Assembly: GCF_009811555.1 (NCBI RefSeq)
Contig: NZ_BLIN01000005.1
Coordinates: forward strand, 1,745,501 to 1,809,500
Direction of reading: 5' to 3'
Length of the DNA: 64,000 bases
From: Streptomyces caniferus
GTDB taxonomy: Bacteria > Actinomycetota > Actinomycetes > Streptomycetales > Streptomycetaceae
The position numbers were made by a program, and so were the translations under genes. Below, piece after piece: positions 44,196-54,268 of the stretch (position 1 is the first letter of the stretch; every line of letters begins with the position of its first letter). The notes under the pieces are model-generated. The model saw only the letters and a program-made list of their open reading frames with translations. It had not been told where the DNA came from and did not search any database.

Positions 44196-44206
44196 GGATC
44201 CTCCTC
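44193..44206 (-). promoter_or_regulatory. infC ribosome site and non-canonical start
   Basis: GAGGAGG (44206-44200), four spacer bases and ATC (44195-44193). IF-3 rejects such start codons, so excess IF-3 would repress its own synthesis. Confidence 0.7.
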
Positions 44207-44595
44207 GGTAGCACCACGCGACGGCCTGGCGGACTGCCGCGTAACGTCTTTTCGGTGTGACCAACCGCGCGGTACATGAAAAATGCCCCGGACGGGACAC
44301 AGGCGGGGCTCCACATAGATCTGGAGCACCGTCGCGAAGTCTCCGCGGGGCGCAGCCGGACCGTTGACCCGCCAACCTGAGGTCGGCCGGGTGGGAGATC
44401 GGAGCCTCCACTTGTGGGCCGGTCACATGCGTGTCCGGCCGGTCGGAACACCAGAATACACGAGTCAAGGGGTGGCACCCACTCCTGTGCCGCCGCGGCC
44501 CGGCCCCGCTCCGGGATGACACTCCCGGACGCGGGTCCCGGGCCCGCTGCCCATAGGCTGGAGCCGAAGCCCTCAGCAGGAAGAAGCCCGAAGAC
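44207..44595. promoter_or_regulatory. Divergent infC/DUF1844 control region
   Basis: This gap of about 390 bp has no gene. For DUF1844, the -10 box TAGGCT (44554-44559) gives a short leader with AGGAAG before the ATG at 44596. For infC, a long leader is likely; it contains a small hairpin (GCTCCA at about 44308 with TGGAGC). No L20- or T-box-like motif was identified. Confidence 0.5.
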
Positions 44596-44976
44596 ATGAG
44601 CGACCAGACACCGCAGCAGCCCGACGTGCCGAACGCGGCGAACCCCGACTTCGACTCCATGACCCGTGACATCGCCGAGGTCCCGGCGGTCGAGGTGATC
44701 ACCACGGTCGCGGTGCATCTGATGAGTTCGGCGGCGGTCAACCTCGGGCTCGCCGAGGAGGGCGCGGCGCACAAGGACCTCGACGAGGCGCGCAAGCTCA
44801 TCCAGGCGCTGGCCGGGCTGGTCACCGCCAGTGCCACCGAGATCGGCTCGTACCACGCGGCGCCGCTGCGGGACGGTCTGAAGTCGCTGCAGCTGGCGTT
44901 CCGCGAGGCCTCGGTCGTACCGGACGAGCCGGGTCAGGGCCCCGGGGAGAAGTTCACCGGTCCGGTCTACGGCTGA
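44596..44976 (+). CDS. DUF1844 family protein
   Basis: The 126-residue protein is small, acidic and helical: [37 protein letters not shown] and [20 protein letters not shown] are the DUF1844 core. Function unknown; it is nearly always found near infC in actinobacteria. The terminator hairpin at 45003 follows. Confidence 0.9.
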   Translation: MSDQTPQQPDVPNAANPDFDSMTRDIAEVPAVEVITTVAVHLMSSAAVNLGLAEEGAAHKDLDEARKLIQALAGLVTASATEIGSYHAAPLRDGLKSLQLAFREASVVPDEPGQGPGEKFTGPVYG

Positions 44977-45002
44977 GCCGCCGCGGAGATCCGCCGACAC
45001 GA

Positions 45003-45033
45003 CGAGCCCCGGCCCGGGAAGGGCCGGGGCTCG
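45003..45033 (+). terminator. Hairpin between DUF1844 and aquaporin genes
   Basis: CGAGCCCCGGCCC (45003-45015) and GGGCCGGGGCTCG (45021-45033) are 13-bp perfect arms with a 5-nt loop. It lies between converging genes and can stop both. Confidence 0.78.
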
Positions 45034-45067
45034 CGGCGTTCGGGGGTGCGGCGGGCGGGCGGGCCGG

Positions 45068-45829
45068 TCAGTCGGATTCCGTCGCGGGTTCGTGCGGCAC
45101 CGCGTCGTCGGCGACGAGGACCGGCTCGTGCGGCGGATGGGTGACCTGGTGCACGATCGCGGCGAGGGCGCCGCCGATCAGGGGCGCGATGATGAACAGC
45201 CACAGCTGGGTGATGGCCGCGCCGCCCGCGAACAGCGCCGGGCCGATGGAGCGCGCCGGGTTCACGGAGGTGCCGTCCAGCGGGATGCCGATGAGGTGGA
45301 CGGTGGCCAGGGCCAGGCCGATCGCCATGCCGTTGAAGCCGATCACGGCGACCTTGTGGGTGACCGACAGCCACACGTAGACCAGCAGGAACGTCATCAG
45401 TATCTCGATGACGAAGGCGCCGCCGAGGTTGATGTGCACCGCCGAGCGGTCGCCCCATCCGTTCGTGCCGAAGGCCCCGTGGGTCTGCAGCCCGGGGACC
45501 TGCCGGGCCACCAGGAAGAGCAGCGCCGAACCGGCGATGGCGCCCACCACCTGGGCGATCCAGTACTCGGCCGCGGTGCGCAGCGTGAGCCTGCGGGCCA
45601 GCAGCATGCCCAGCGTCACCGCGGGGTTGAGATGGCAGCCCGAGATCGGGCCGAGGGCGTAGGCAAGCGCCACCAGGGTGAAGCCGAAGGCCAGGGCGAT
45701 GCCGAAGGTGCCGATGTATTCGCCCGCCAGCACTGCCGAGCCGACGGCGAAGAACACCAGGAGCAGCGTGCCGAGGAACTCGGATACGACCGGGCGGGTC
45801 AGTACCGTCGAGATCTCCGTTTTCTCCAT
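45068..45829 (-). CDS. MIP-family aquaporin
   Basis: The 253-residue protein has six membrane helices and both NPA boxes: GCHLNPAVTLG and SVNPARSIGPAL. The Arg after the second NPA (selectivity filter) is present, and FLGTLLLVFFAVGSAVLA is the typical first helix. Size and sequence favour a water channel (AqpZ-like) over a glycerol facilitator. GGAGAG stands 5 nt before the ATG at 45829. Confidence 0.92.
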   Translation of the reverse strand: MEKTEISTVLTRPVVSEFLGTLLLVFFAVGSAVLAGEYIGTFGIALAFGFTLVALAYALGPISGCHLNPAVTLGMLLARRLTLRTAAEYWIAQVVGAIAGSALLFLVARQVPGLQTHGAFGTNGWGDRSAVHINLGGAFVIEILMTFLLVYVWLSVTHKVAVIGFNGMAIGLALATVHLIGIPLDGTSVNPARSIGPALFAGGAAITQLWLFIIAPLIGGALAAIVHQVTHPPHEPVLVADDAVPHEPATESD

Positions 45830-45943
45830 GGGGGCTCTCCTCGCGTGGATCTTGAGCTCTCCTCGCATTGTGCGGCCCTGGAGACGAACCCGCCCGTCGG
45901 CGGCCGGCGCCCGGCCGTCGCACCCGGGCCCCGGCGGTGGAGC

Positions 45944-46675
45944 TCAGCGGCGGTAGAGCGGCTCCTGGGCCGTCGTGCCGCCGGGCGGGAGAAGGGCCAG
46001 GTCCAGGCCCCGCACGAGCCGGGCGCGCAGGACCTCGTCGGCGGCCAGGGCCCGGGCCAGCCGCTGGGCGACCTCGGCGGCCGGGGCGTCGGGGGCCAGG
46101 CCGAGGGCGAGGGTGCCGTCGGTCTCGCCGGACGGCGCGAGGCGGGCGACGAGCACACCGGGCTCGGCGTCGAGCAGGGCGCGCAGGGCATCGGTGACGG
46201 CCGGGTCGGCGAGCGGGTCGGCACTCGTACGGCCCTCGGCCAGCGCGCGCAGGGCCGGTCCGGTGAGCTGGTAGGTGACCGGGCCCGCCAGGTCGACGAC
46301 GACGGTGTCGGCCAGCTCGTGGGACGCGGCGAGCAGCGCCTGCTGCAGCGGGACCGCGACGGGGCGGGCGTCGGCGCGCCAGCGCCGGAGGGTCTCCATG
46401 GAGGTGAAGGCGGGCAGGGCGCGGCGCCCGTCGGGGGCCTGGAGGGTGGGGACGGCCATGTCGCTGGTCTTCTCGCGGCGCAGCCCGTCGGGCCCGGTCT
46501 CGACCTCGCCGAGGACGGCCACCACGGGCACCAGCACGCGGGCGCCGGCCAGCGCCGACAGGAGCCGGGGCTCGGCGGCCCGGTCGGATGCGTACGCCGC
46601 CAGGGCCTGCGCGAGTGCGGGGTCGGCGGAGCCGTCGTCGTCGGAGAAACCGGGATCCGGGATGTTCTTCTGCAC
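45944..46675 (-). CDS. SseB-family protein (T7SS-associated operon)
   Basis: The 243-residue protein consists of two SseB-type segments: DPALAQALAAYASDRAAEPR, LLSALAGARVLVPVVAVLGE and ALPAFTSMETLRRW are the classical SseB N-domain, and VARLAPSGETDGTLALGLAP the C-domain. The GTG start at 46675 gives VQKNIPDPGFSDDDG, the usual beginning. It lies 77 bp after the mycosin gene on the same strand. Function unproven; the SseB name comes from enhanced serine sensitivity in E. coli. Confidence 0.88.
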   Translation of the reverse strand: MQKNIPDPGFSDDDGSADPALAQALAAYASDRAAEPRLLSALAGARVLVPVVAVLGEVETGPDGLRREKTSDMAVPTLQAPDGRRALPAFTSMETLRRWRADARPVAVPLQQALLAASHELADTVVVDLAGPVTYQLTGPALRALAEGRTSADPLADPAVTDALRALLDAEPGVLVARLAPSGETDGTLALGLAPDAPAAEVAQRLARALAADEVLRARLVRGLDLALLPPGGTTAQEPLYRR

Positions 46676-46752
46676 GACGTGAGCGTATCGGCCGGGGGTG
46701 GTGCCCCTGCCGTGCGGGCCGGTGGGACGCCCGCCCGGTGGGTGCGGACCGG

Positions 46753-47922
46753 TCAGTGGGACGCGCGGCGGCCGCGCCAGAGGACGACGGCGGCCGTGAG
46801 GAGGGCCAGGCCGGCGGCGCCGGCGGTCCAGGGCAGCCAGTTGACGGGGGCGTCCTCGGCATCGTCGGCGGTGGGGCCGGGGGCGAAGTAGCGGGTGGCG
46901 TAGCCGGCGGGGGCCGGCTTCTGCGGGGTGGGCTTGAGATCCGCCGCGGCGTCCAGGGCGGCGGCGGGGTCGATCAGGCCGGCGCCGTAGTCGTCGTCGC
47001 GGCCGCCCTCGGGCTTGTCCTGGGCGGTGGACGTCAGCAGCCGGCGGATCTGCTCCGGGCTCAGGCCGGGGTGGGCGGAGCGGATCAGGGCGACGGCGCC
47101 GGAGACGAACGCGGCGGCGGGGCTGGTGCCCCAGCCCGAGAGGTAGCCGTCGCCGGTGTCGGCCATGACGATGTCGAAGCCCGGCGCGCTGACCGTGGCG
47201 TACCAGTGCCGGGTGGAGAACCGGGCCCGGCCCCCCAGGTGGGTGACGGCCGTGGCCGCGATGACGCCCGGGTAGGCGGCCGGGTAGGAGACGTGATTGC
47301 CCTTCTGGCCGCCGTTGCCCGCGGAGGCGACGACGGGGATGCCCTTGCCGAGGGCGTACTGGATGGCGGCGTCCTCGCGTGGTTCGGGGTGCGCCGATTC
47401 GCTGTCGTCGCCCAGCGACATGTTGATCACGTCGGCGCCGTGGTCGGCGGCCCAGCGGATGCCGTCGGCGAGCGCACCCGCCTTCTCGGTGCGGGCCCGC
47501 TCGCGCTCGGAGTCGTCGTCTTCGAGGATCACCCGGACCGGCAGGATCTTGGCGGCCGGGGCCAGCCCGAGCACGCCGTTCTCGCGGCCCCGGCCATGGC
47601 CGTGTCCCGCGATGATGCTCGCCATTCCGGTGCCGTGCTGGGCCCAGGCGGAGTCGCCGGGCCCGGCGCCGAAGCCGACCAGGTCCTGCTCGGGCAGCAC
47701 CTGGCCTTCGAGGTCGGGGTGGTTGGCGTCCACACCGGTGTCCAGGACGGCGACGGTGACGCCCTCGCCCTTGGTGGTGCGCCAGGCCTGCTGGGCGTGG
47801 ACGGCCTGGAGGGCCCACTCCTGGGCGCGGAGGGCGTCGGCCTCGGCGGGGATTGCCGGGAGCACGGCGAGCACCGAGGAGGCCAGGGCGAGGGCGGCGC
47901 CGCGCCGCACGGTCTTCGTCAT
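46753..47922 (-). CDS. Type VII secretion-associated serine protease (mycosin)
   Basis: The 389-residue subtilisin-like protease has a Sec signal peptide (residues 1-28), the triad Asp61 (VAVLDTGVD), His96 (HGTGMASI) and Ser267 (GTSPAAAF), and a C-terminal membrane helix (WTAGAAGLALLTAAVVLW) with a basic tail. This MycP layout places the protease outside the membrane. It starts inside the stop codon of the upstream membrane-protein gene (ATGA). ESX core genes are not in this window. Confidence 0.92.
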   Translation of the reverse strand: MTKTVRRGAALALASSVLAVLPAIPAEADALRAQEWALQAVHAQQAWRTTKGEGVTVAVLDTGVDANHPDLEGQVLPEQDLVGFGAGPGDSAWAQHGTGMASIIAGHGHGRGRENGVLGLAPAAKILPVRVILEDDDSERERARTEKAGALADGIRWAADHGADVINMSLGDDSESAHPEPREDAAIQYALGKGIPVVASAGNGGQKGNHVSYPAAYPGVIAATAVTHLGGRARFSTRHWYATVSAPGFDIVMADTGDGYLSGWGTSPAAAFVSGAVALIRSAHPGLSPEQIRRLLTSTAQDKPEGGRDDDYGAGLIDPAAALDAAADLKPTPQKPAPAGYATRYFAPGPTADDAEDAPVNWLPWTAGAAGLALLTAAVVLWRGRRASH

Positions 47923-49271
47923 GACGAGGCCTCCTCGGTCCGCGCCGGGCTGCCGCCGGCCGCCTTGCGGAAGTCCGCCTCGATACGGTCCGCCAGGTCC
48001 TTCGCGTCGTGGCCCAGGCCGGATTCGGCCGGCGCGGTGGTGGTGCCGGGCCGTACCGCGGCCTCGGCGGGCTGCGGCTCGGTGAAGGTGCGGCCGTCGG
48101 CGAAACCGGAGACGGCGTAGACAACGGCCGGGAGGTCGGTGAGCACCCGGACGGTCCAACTGGCCCGCTGGGCACGCCCGAAGTCCGCGGCCGGGGTGCC
48201 CTTGGCCGCGTACGGCAGTGGCATCAGGTCCGTGCGGATCCCCAGGTTCTTGGTGCTGAAGCGGGCGTTGAGGGCCATCATCCCGGCCGGGTCGGCCTTG
48301 GTGGTCTGCGCGCCGACCGTGATGACGGCGCTGTGGGTGGCGTCGACGTAGGTGGCGCGCAGCAGCCGGACACAGCCTGCCGGGGCGAGCGCGGCGGCGA
48401 GCTTCGGGTCGTACGCGCCGGTGCAGCCGCTGTCGGGGGCGACGGCGATCCGGGTCCAGGTCCGGTCGGCGCCGCCGGGGCCGACGCCCAGGCCGTCGAC
48501 GACGCGCGGGAAGAGCGTGTCGACGGGGGTGTCGTGCCACACGTCACGGCCCTTGGCGAAGACGGCCTCGGCCGTGGGGGCGGCACCGGAGGCGTCCTCG
48601 GTGAGCCAACTCCCGGCCGCCGCACCGCCGATGAGGCCGATGCCGAGGATCAGGCAGGCCGCGGCGGTGAGCACCCGGGCGCCGGGGCGGCGGCGGGCGG
48701 GGGCGGCCGGTGCGCCGGGGGCGGGCACCGCTCCGTGGGGAGGGAGCGGAGTACGGGGCCACGGTACGGGTGCCGGGCGCTCGGCGGGCGGCGCGGGCGG
48801 CACACTGCCGGGCGCCGTCGACGGGGTGGCCGAGGCGGGCTCGCGGGTGCGCGGGGTTCCGGGCCCGGTGCCGCGTTCACCGGGGCCGCTCCACAGATCC
48901 TGACTGTGGGCCAGGTGGAAGGCGGCGGTGTCGCGGAAGGCGGTGGGCGGCGCGGTGCCGGGGGCCGGCGGTCCGGCGGGGGCCGGCGAGCCGGGGGCGC
49001 GGTCCGGGCGGGGCGGCAGCGGCGCACCGGCGGCGGGGGGCTGCACGCGGGGCGGGGCGGTGGGGCGGGGAGGGGCGGAGTGGGCGCCGGGTCCGGCCGG
49101 GGCGGCGGGCGGGGACGGCGGCATCGGCGGCTCGGGCGGCATCCGGCGCAGCACGGCGGTCTGCGGATCCTCGGCCGGTCCCGGAGCGGCGGCCGCGGCG
49201 GGCCGCCGGGGTGGCTGCGGGGGTATGGGCGGGATGTGTCGCGTATCGGCGAATTCAGCGTCGGTGCTCAC
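47919..49271 (-). CDS. Proline-rich membrane protein paired with mycosin
   Basis: The 450-residue protein has about 220 residues of Pro/Ala-rich cytoplasmic sequence, one membrane helix (VLTAAACLILGIGLIGGAAA), and an extracytoplasmic domain with a Cys pair (DSGCTGAYDPKL and APAGCVRLLRATYVD). The domain begins ASGAAPTAEAVFAKGRDVWH. Not a recognised family, but this protein is translationally coupled to mycosin (4-bp overlap). It may be a substrate or scaffold of the protease. GTG 49271 has GGGGGAG 6 nt upstream. Confidence 0.75.
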   Translation of the reverse strand: MSTDAEFADTRHIPPIPPQPPRRPAAAAAPGPAEDPQTAVLRRMPPEPPMPPSPPAAPAGPGAHSAPPRPTAPPRVQPPAAGAPLPPRPDRAPGSPAPAGPPAPGTAPPTAFRDTAAFHLAHSQDLWSGPGERGTGPGTPRTREPASATPSTAPGSVPPAPPAERPAPVPWPRTPLPPHGAVPAPGAPAAPARRRPGARVLTAAACLILGIGLIGGAAAGSWLTEDASGAAPTAEAVFAKGRDVWHDTPVDTLFPRVVDGLGVGPGGADRTWTRIAVAPDSGCTGAYDPKLAAALAPAGCVRLLRATYVDATHSAVITVGAQTTKADPAGMMALNARFSTKNLGIRTDLMPLPYAAKGTPAADFGRAQRASWTVRVLTDLPAVVYAVSGFADGRTFTEPQPAEAAVRPGTTTAPAESGLGHDAKDLADRIEADFRKAAGGSPARTEEASS

Positions 49272-49461
49272 CCGCGCTCCCCCTTGCGCCGCTGACCTCC
49301 GGGCCCGATCTGCAATCGGGGCACGGTGGTTCGTATCCGGACAACACGCCGCTGACCTGCTGGTTGCGGTGTCGAACACTGTAAGGGCTGGCGCCGTCGG
49401 TGCTCCAACCCATGTCCGCTCTGTCGCAATCTCCCCTCTACCCAGTGGTAGGCCGGTCTGG

Positions 49462-49467
49462 CAGGCT
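49462..49467 (+). promoter_or_regulatory. -10-like box CAGGCT, leaderless start at 49474
   Basis: CAGGCT ends 6 nt before the ATG at 49474, and no Shine-Dalgarno site is present. A -35 box is not clear. Confidence 0.38.
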
Positions 49468-49473
49468 GCGGCC

Positions 49474-50694
49474 ATGTCCGTGCACACAGTCGATACGTAT
49501 GGCGACAAAGCCCGTTACGACCGGGCCACCGCCGCTCTCGACGCGCCGCTGGCCGTCGTCGACCTGCAGGCCTTCGACGCCAACGCCGCCGATCTGGTGC
49601 GCCGCGCGCAGGGCAAGCCGGTGCGGGTGGCGAGCAAGTCGGTGCGCTGCCGGGCGCTGCTGGAGCGGGTGCTGGCCCGGGACGGCTTCGCGGGGGTCAT
49701 GAGTTTCACGCTCGCCGAGTCGCTGTGGCTGGCGCGTTCGGGCTTCACGGACGTCCTGCTGGCCTATCCGTCGGTGGACCGGGCGGGCTTCGCCGAGCTG
49801 ACCGGTGACCCGAAGCTCGCGGCCGCGGTGACGGTGATGGTCGACGACCCGGCCCAGCTGGACCTGATCGACGCGGCCCGGCCGGCCGGCGGGCCGGGCG
49901 AGGAGGTGCGGGTGTGTCTGGAACTCGACACCTCCTACCGGCTGCTGGGCGGGCAGGTGCGGGTCGGTGCCCGCCGCTCGCCGCTGCGGGCGCCCGCCCA
50001 ACTGGCCGCGCTGGCCCGGACGGTGGTGCGCCGCCCCGGTTTCCGGCTGGTGGGGCTGATGGCGTACGAGGGGCATGTGGCCGGGGTGGGCGACGAGGTC
50101 GCCGGCAAGCCGGTGTTCTCGCGGGCGATCCGGATGATGCAGGCGGCGGCCCGCAAGGAGCTGGCGCAGCGGCGCTGGGAGGCCGTACGGACGGTGCGGG
50201 CGGTGGCGCCGCGTCTGGAGTTCGTCAACGGCGGCGGGACCGGCAGTGTGCAGCACACCGCGGCGGAGGCGGCGGTCACCGAGATCGCGGCCGGGTCGGG
50301 GCTGTACGTCCCGCGGCTGTTCGACAACTTCCGTTCGTTCAGCGGGCGTCCGGCGGCGCTGTTCGCCCAGCCGGTGGTGCGCCGCCCGGGGCCCGGCGTG
50401 GTCACGGTGCTGGGCGGCGGCTATCCGGCGTCGGGGGTGGCGGGTGCGGACCGGCTGCCGGTGCCGTATCTGCCGGCCGGGCTGCGCTACGACCCGCAGG
50501 AGGGGCCGGGCGAGGTGCAGACGCCGTTGCTGGGCCCGGCCGCCGACGGGCTGCGGATCGGCGACAAGGTGTGGTTCCGGCATGCGAAGGCCGGTGAGCT
50601 GTGCGAGCGGTTCACCGCGCTGCGGCTGATCGACGGGGACCGGGTGGTGGACACGGTGCCGACGTACCGCGGGGAGGGCCACGCCTTTCTCTGA
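49474..50694 (+). CDS. PLP-dependent amino-acid deaminase/aldolase
   Basis: The 406-residue protein has an alanine-racemase-type N-terminal barrel and a D-serine-dehydratase-like C-terminal domain. The PLP lysine is in VRVASKSVRCRALLE; FVNGGGTGSVQHTA is the phosphate-cup region, and the C-terminal domain has metal-site-like residues around GDKVWFRHAKAGEL. Related enzymes act on D-threonine or D-serine. It probably degrades a D-amino acid such as one released from cell wall. Likely leaderless. Confidence 0.88.
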   Translation: MSVHTVDTYGDKARYDRATAALDAPLAVVDLQAFDANAADLVRRAQGKPVRVASKSVRCRALLERVLARDGFAGVMSFTLAESLWLARSGFTDVLLAYPSVDRAGFAELTGDPKLAAAVTVMVDDPAQLDLIDAARPAGGPGEEVRVCLELDTSYRLLGGQVRVGARRSPLRAPAQLAALARTVVRRPGFRLVGLMAYEGHVAGVGDEVAGKPVFSRAIRMMQAAARKELAQRRWEAVRTVRAVAPRLEFVNGGGTGSVQHTAAEAAVTEIAAGSGLYVPRLFDNFRSFSGRPAALFAQPVVRRPGPGVVTVLGGGYPASGVAGADRLPVPYLPAGLRYDPQEGPGEVQTPLLGPAADGLRIGDKVWFRHAKAGELCERFTALRLIDGDRVVDTVPTYRGEGHAFL

Positions 50695-50725
50695 CCGGCG
50701 CGGCCCTCCCCCGTGAGCGGTGCGC

Positions 50726-51994
<1,269 letters not shown>

Positions 51995-52042
51995 GGAACG
52001 CACTCCTGTCGAACGAGGAACCGAAGGCGGACGCTAGCGTAC

Positions 52043-52074
52043 GGCGGCCGGACGTCGTACGACGTCCGGCCGCC
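52043..52074 (-). terminator. 32-bp perfect palindrome after the ethanolamine operon
   Basis: GGCGGCCGGACGTCGT (52043-52058) is followed directly by its perfect reverse complement (52059-52074). It lies 32 bp beyond the stop of the SDR gene and upstream of the HAD gene, both on the minus strand. It probably ends glnA4-ALDH-SDR transcription, although it might also be an operator for the HAD gene. Confidence 0.65.
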
Positions 52075-52106
52075 ATCGCGCTGACGCGGAGGTGAACAGC
52101 GAGCGT

Positions 52107-52892
52107 TTACACCGGGGTGACGTAGGCGCCCGCGATGCCGCCGTCGACCAGGAATTCGGCGGCGTTGACGAACGAGGAGTCGTCGCTGGCGAGGAAGGCG
52201 ACCGCGGAGGCGATCTCCTCGGGCTCGGCGAACCGGCCGACGGGGACGTGCACCAGGCGGCGCGCGGCGCGCTCCGGGTCCTTGGCGAACAGCTCCTGCA
52301 GGAGCGGGGTGTTGACCGGTCCGGGGCACAGGGCGTTGACCCGGATGCCCTCGCGGGCGAACTGCACGCCCAGTTCGCGGGACATGGACAGCACGCCGCC
52401 CTTGGAGGCGGTGTAGCTGATCTGGGAGGTGGCGGCGCCCATCACGGCCACGAAGGACGCGGTGTTGATGATGGAGCCGCGGCCCTGCTCGCGCATGTAG
52501 GGCAGCGCGTGCTTGCAGCAGAGGTAGACCGAGGTGAGGTTGACCTCCTGGACGCGCTTCCAGGCGTCCAGGCCGGTGGTGAGGATCGAGTCGTCGTCGT
52601 CCGGGGAGATCCCGGCGTTGTTGAAGGCGATGTCGACCGAACCGTAGGTGTCGAAGGCGGTCTTGTAGAGCGCCTCGACCTGGTCGGAGTCGGTCACATC
52701 GACCTGGACGAAGAGGCCGCCGACCTCGGCTGCGGCGGCCTTGCCCGCCGCCTCGTCGATGTCGGCGCAGACGACGTTGGCGCCTTCGGAGGCCAGCCGG
52801 CGGGCGGTGGCCAGGCCGATGCCGCTGCCGGCCCCGGTGATCACGGCGGTACGGCCGACGAGGCGGCGGCACACTGCGGTCTGGTCGGTCAC
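52107..52892 (-). CDS. SDR oxidoreductase of ethanolamine operon
   Basis: The 261-residue classical SDR has TGAGSGIG, CADIDEAAG (Asp after strand 2 suggests NAD preference), NNAG, a Ser in NTASFVAV and catalytic YTASK. The end VDGGIAGAYVTPV is typical. The GTG start at 52892 overlaps the ALDH stop (GTGA). Position suggests it oxidises the alcohol of gamma-glutamylethanolamide to the aldehyde that the ALDH then takes. That is inference. Confidence 0.9.
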   Translation of the reverse strand: MTDQTAVCRRLVGRTAVITGAGSGIGLATARRLASEGANVVCADIDEAAGKAAAAEVGGLFVQVDVTDSDQVEALYKTAFDTYGSVDIAFNNAGISPDDDDSILTTGLDAWKRVQEVNLTSVYLCCKHALPYMREQGRGSIINTASFVAVMGAATSQISYTASKGGVLSMSRELGVQFAREGIRVNALCPGPVNTPLLQELFAKDPERAARRLVHVPVGRFAEPEEIASAVAFLASDDSSFVNAAEFLVDGGIAGAYVTPV

Positions 52893-54259
52893 TTGGTCTC
52901 CTCGGTGCTGATGAAGATGTTCTTGGTCTCGGTGAAGGCGGACAGGGCGTCCGGGCCCAGCTCCCGGCCGAGGCCGGACTGCTTGAACCCGCCGAAGGGG
53001 GTCCAATAGCGCACGGCACTGTGGGAGTTGACGGAGAGGTTGCCGGCCGCGACGCCGCGCGAGACCCGCAGAGCGCGGCCGACGTCACGGGTCCACAGCG
53101 AGCCGGCCAGGCCGTAGTCGCCGGCGTTGGCGAGCCGGACGGCATCGGCCTCGTCGTCGAAGGGCAGGACGACGGCGACCGGGCCGAAGATCTCCTCGAC
53201 GGCCGTACGGTCGTCGGGGCGCCCCTCCAGGACGGTGGCCGGGTACCAGAAGCCCTTCCCGGCGGGTGCCTCGCCGCGGATGGCGGCCGGGGCGTCCTCG
53301 GCGACGAAGGACCGGACCCGCTCGCGCTGGGCGGCGGAGATCAGCGGGCCCATCTGGGTGGCGGGGTCCGCCGGGTCGCCGACCGTGAACGCCTTGACGG
53401 CGGGCTCCAGCAGCTCCATGAAGCGGTCGTAGACGGAGCGCTGGACGAGGATGCGGCTGCGGGCGCAGCAGTCCTGGCCGGTGTTGTCGAGGAAGGAGCC
53501 GGGGGCGGCGGCCGCGGCGGCCTCGACATCCGCGTCGGCGAAGACGATGTTGGGGCTCTTGCCGCCGAGTTCGAGGGTGAGCCGCTTGGTCTGCGTGGCG
53601 CAGCGGGCGGCGATCTGCCGGCCGGTGGTGGTGGAGCCGGTGAAGACGACCTTGGCGACGCCGGGGTGCTCGACCAGCGCGGTGCCGGTGACCGGTCCCT
53701 CGCCGGGCAGGACCTGGAAGAGGCCCTCGGGCAGGCCGGCTTCCAGGGCGAGTTCGGCGAGCCGCAGCGCGGTGAGCGGGGTGGTCTCGGCGGGCTTGAG
53801 GAGCACCGCGTTGCCGGCCGCGAGCGCGGGGGCGGTGCCCCAGGCGGCGATCGGCATCGGGAAGTTCCAGGGGGCGATGACGGCGACGACGCCGAGCGGC
53901 TCCTGGACGGTGATGTTGAGTCCGCCGGCGACCGGGATCTGGGTGCCGGTCAGCCGCTCCACTCCCCCGGCCGCGTAGTGCAGCAGGTCGCGGACGTTGC
54001 CCGCTTCCCACCGGGCGTTGCCCAGCGGGTGGCCGGCCTCCTGGAGTTCGAGCGCGGCGAGCGGCTCGATGTGGGCGTCGACGACCTCGGCGAAGCGGCG
54101 CAGGAGGCGGGCCCGGTCGCCGGGTGCCACCGCGGCCCAGGCCTGCTGGGCGGCGGCTGCCCGGCGGACCGCGGCATCGACCTCTTCGGGGGAGGTGGTG
54201 GGGACGGTGGCCACCACCTCCTCGGTGGCCGGGTTGAGAATCTTCAGCTCGTGCAACAC
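52889..54259 (-). CDS. NAD(P)-dependent aldehyde dehydrogenase
   Basis: The 456-residue ALDH has PWNFPMPIAAWGTAPALAAG, FTGSTTTGRQIA, general base region LELGGKSPNIVF, nucleophile Cys264 in TGQDCCARSR, and EEIFGPVAVVLPF. In this operon it should oxidise gamma-glutamyl-acetaldehyde to gamma-glutamylglycine. The GTG start follows AAGGA at 7 nt, 9 bp after glnA4. Confidence 0.92.
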   Translation of the reverse strand: MLHELKILNPATEEVVATVPTTSPEEVDAAVRRAAAAQQAWAAVAPGDRARLLRRFAEVVDAHIEPLAALELQEAGHPLGNARWEAGNVRDLLHYAAGGVERLTGTQIPVAGGLNITVQEPLGVVAVIAPWNFPMPIAAWGTAPALAAGNAVLLKPAETTPLTALRLAELALEAGLPEGLFQVLPGEGPVTGTALVEHPGVAKVVFTGSTTTGRQIAARCATQTKRLTLELGGKSPNIVFADADVEAAAAAAPGSFLDNTGQDCCARSRILVQRSVYDRFMELLEPAVKAFTVGDPADPATQMGPLISAAQRERVRSFVAEDAPAAIRGEAPAGKGFWYPATVLEGRPDDRTAVEEIFGPVAVVLPFDDEADAVRLANAGDYGLAGSLWTRDVGRALRVSRGVAAGNLSVNSHSAVRYWTPFGGFKQSGLGRELGPDALSAFTETKNIFISTEETK

Positions 54260-54268
54260 GTGCGGTCC

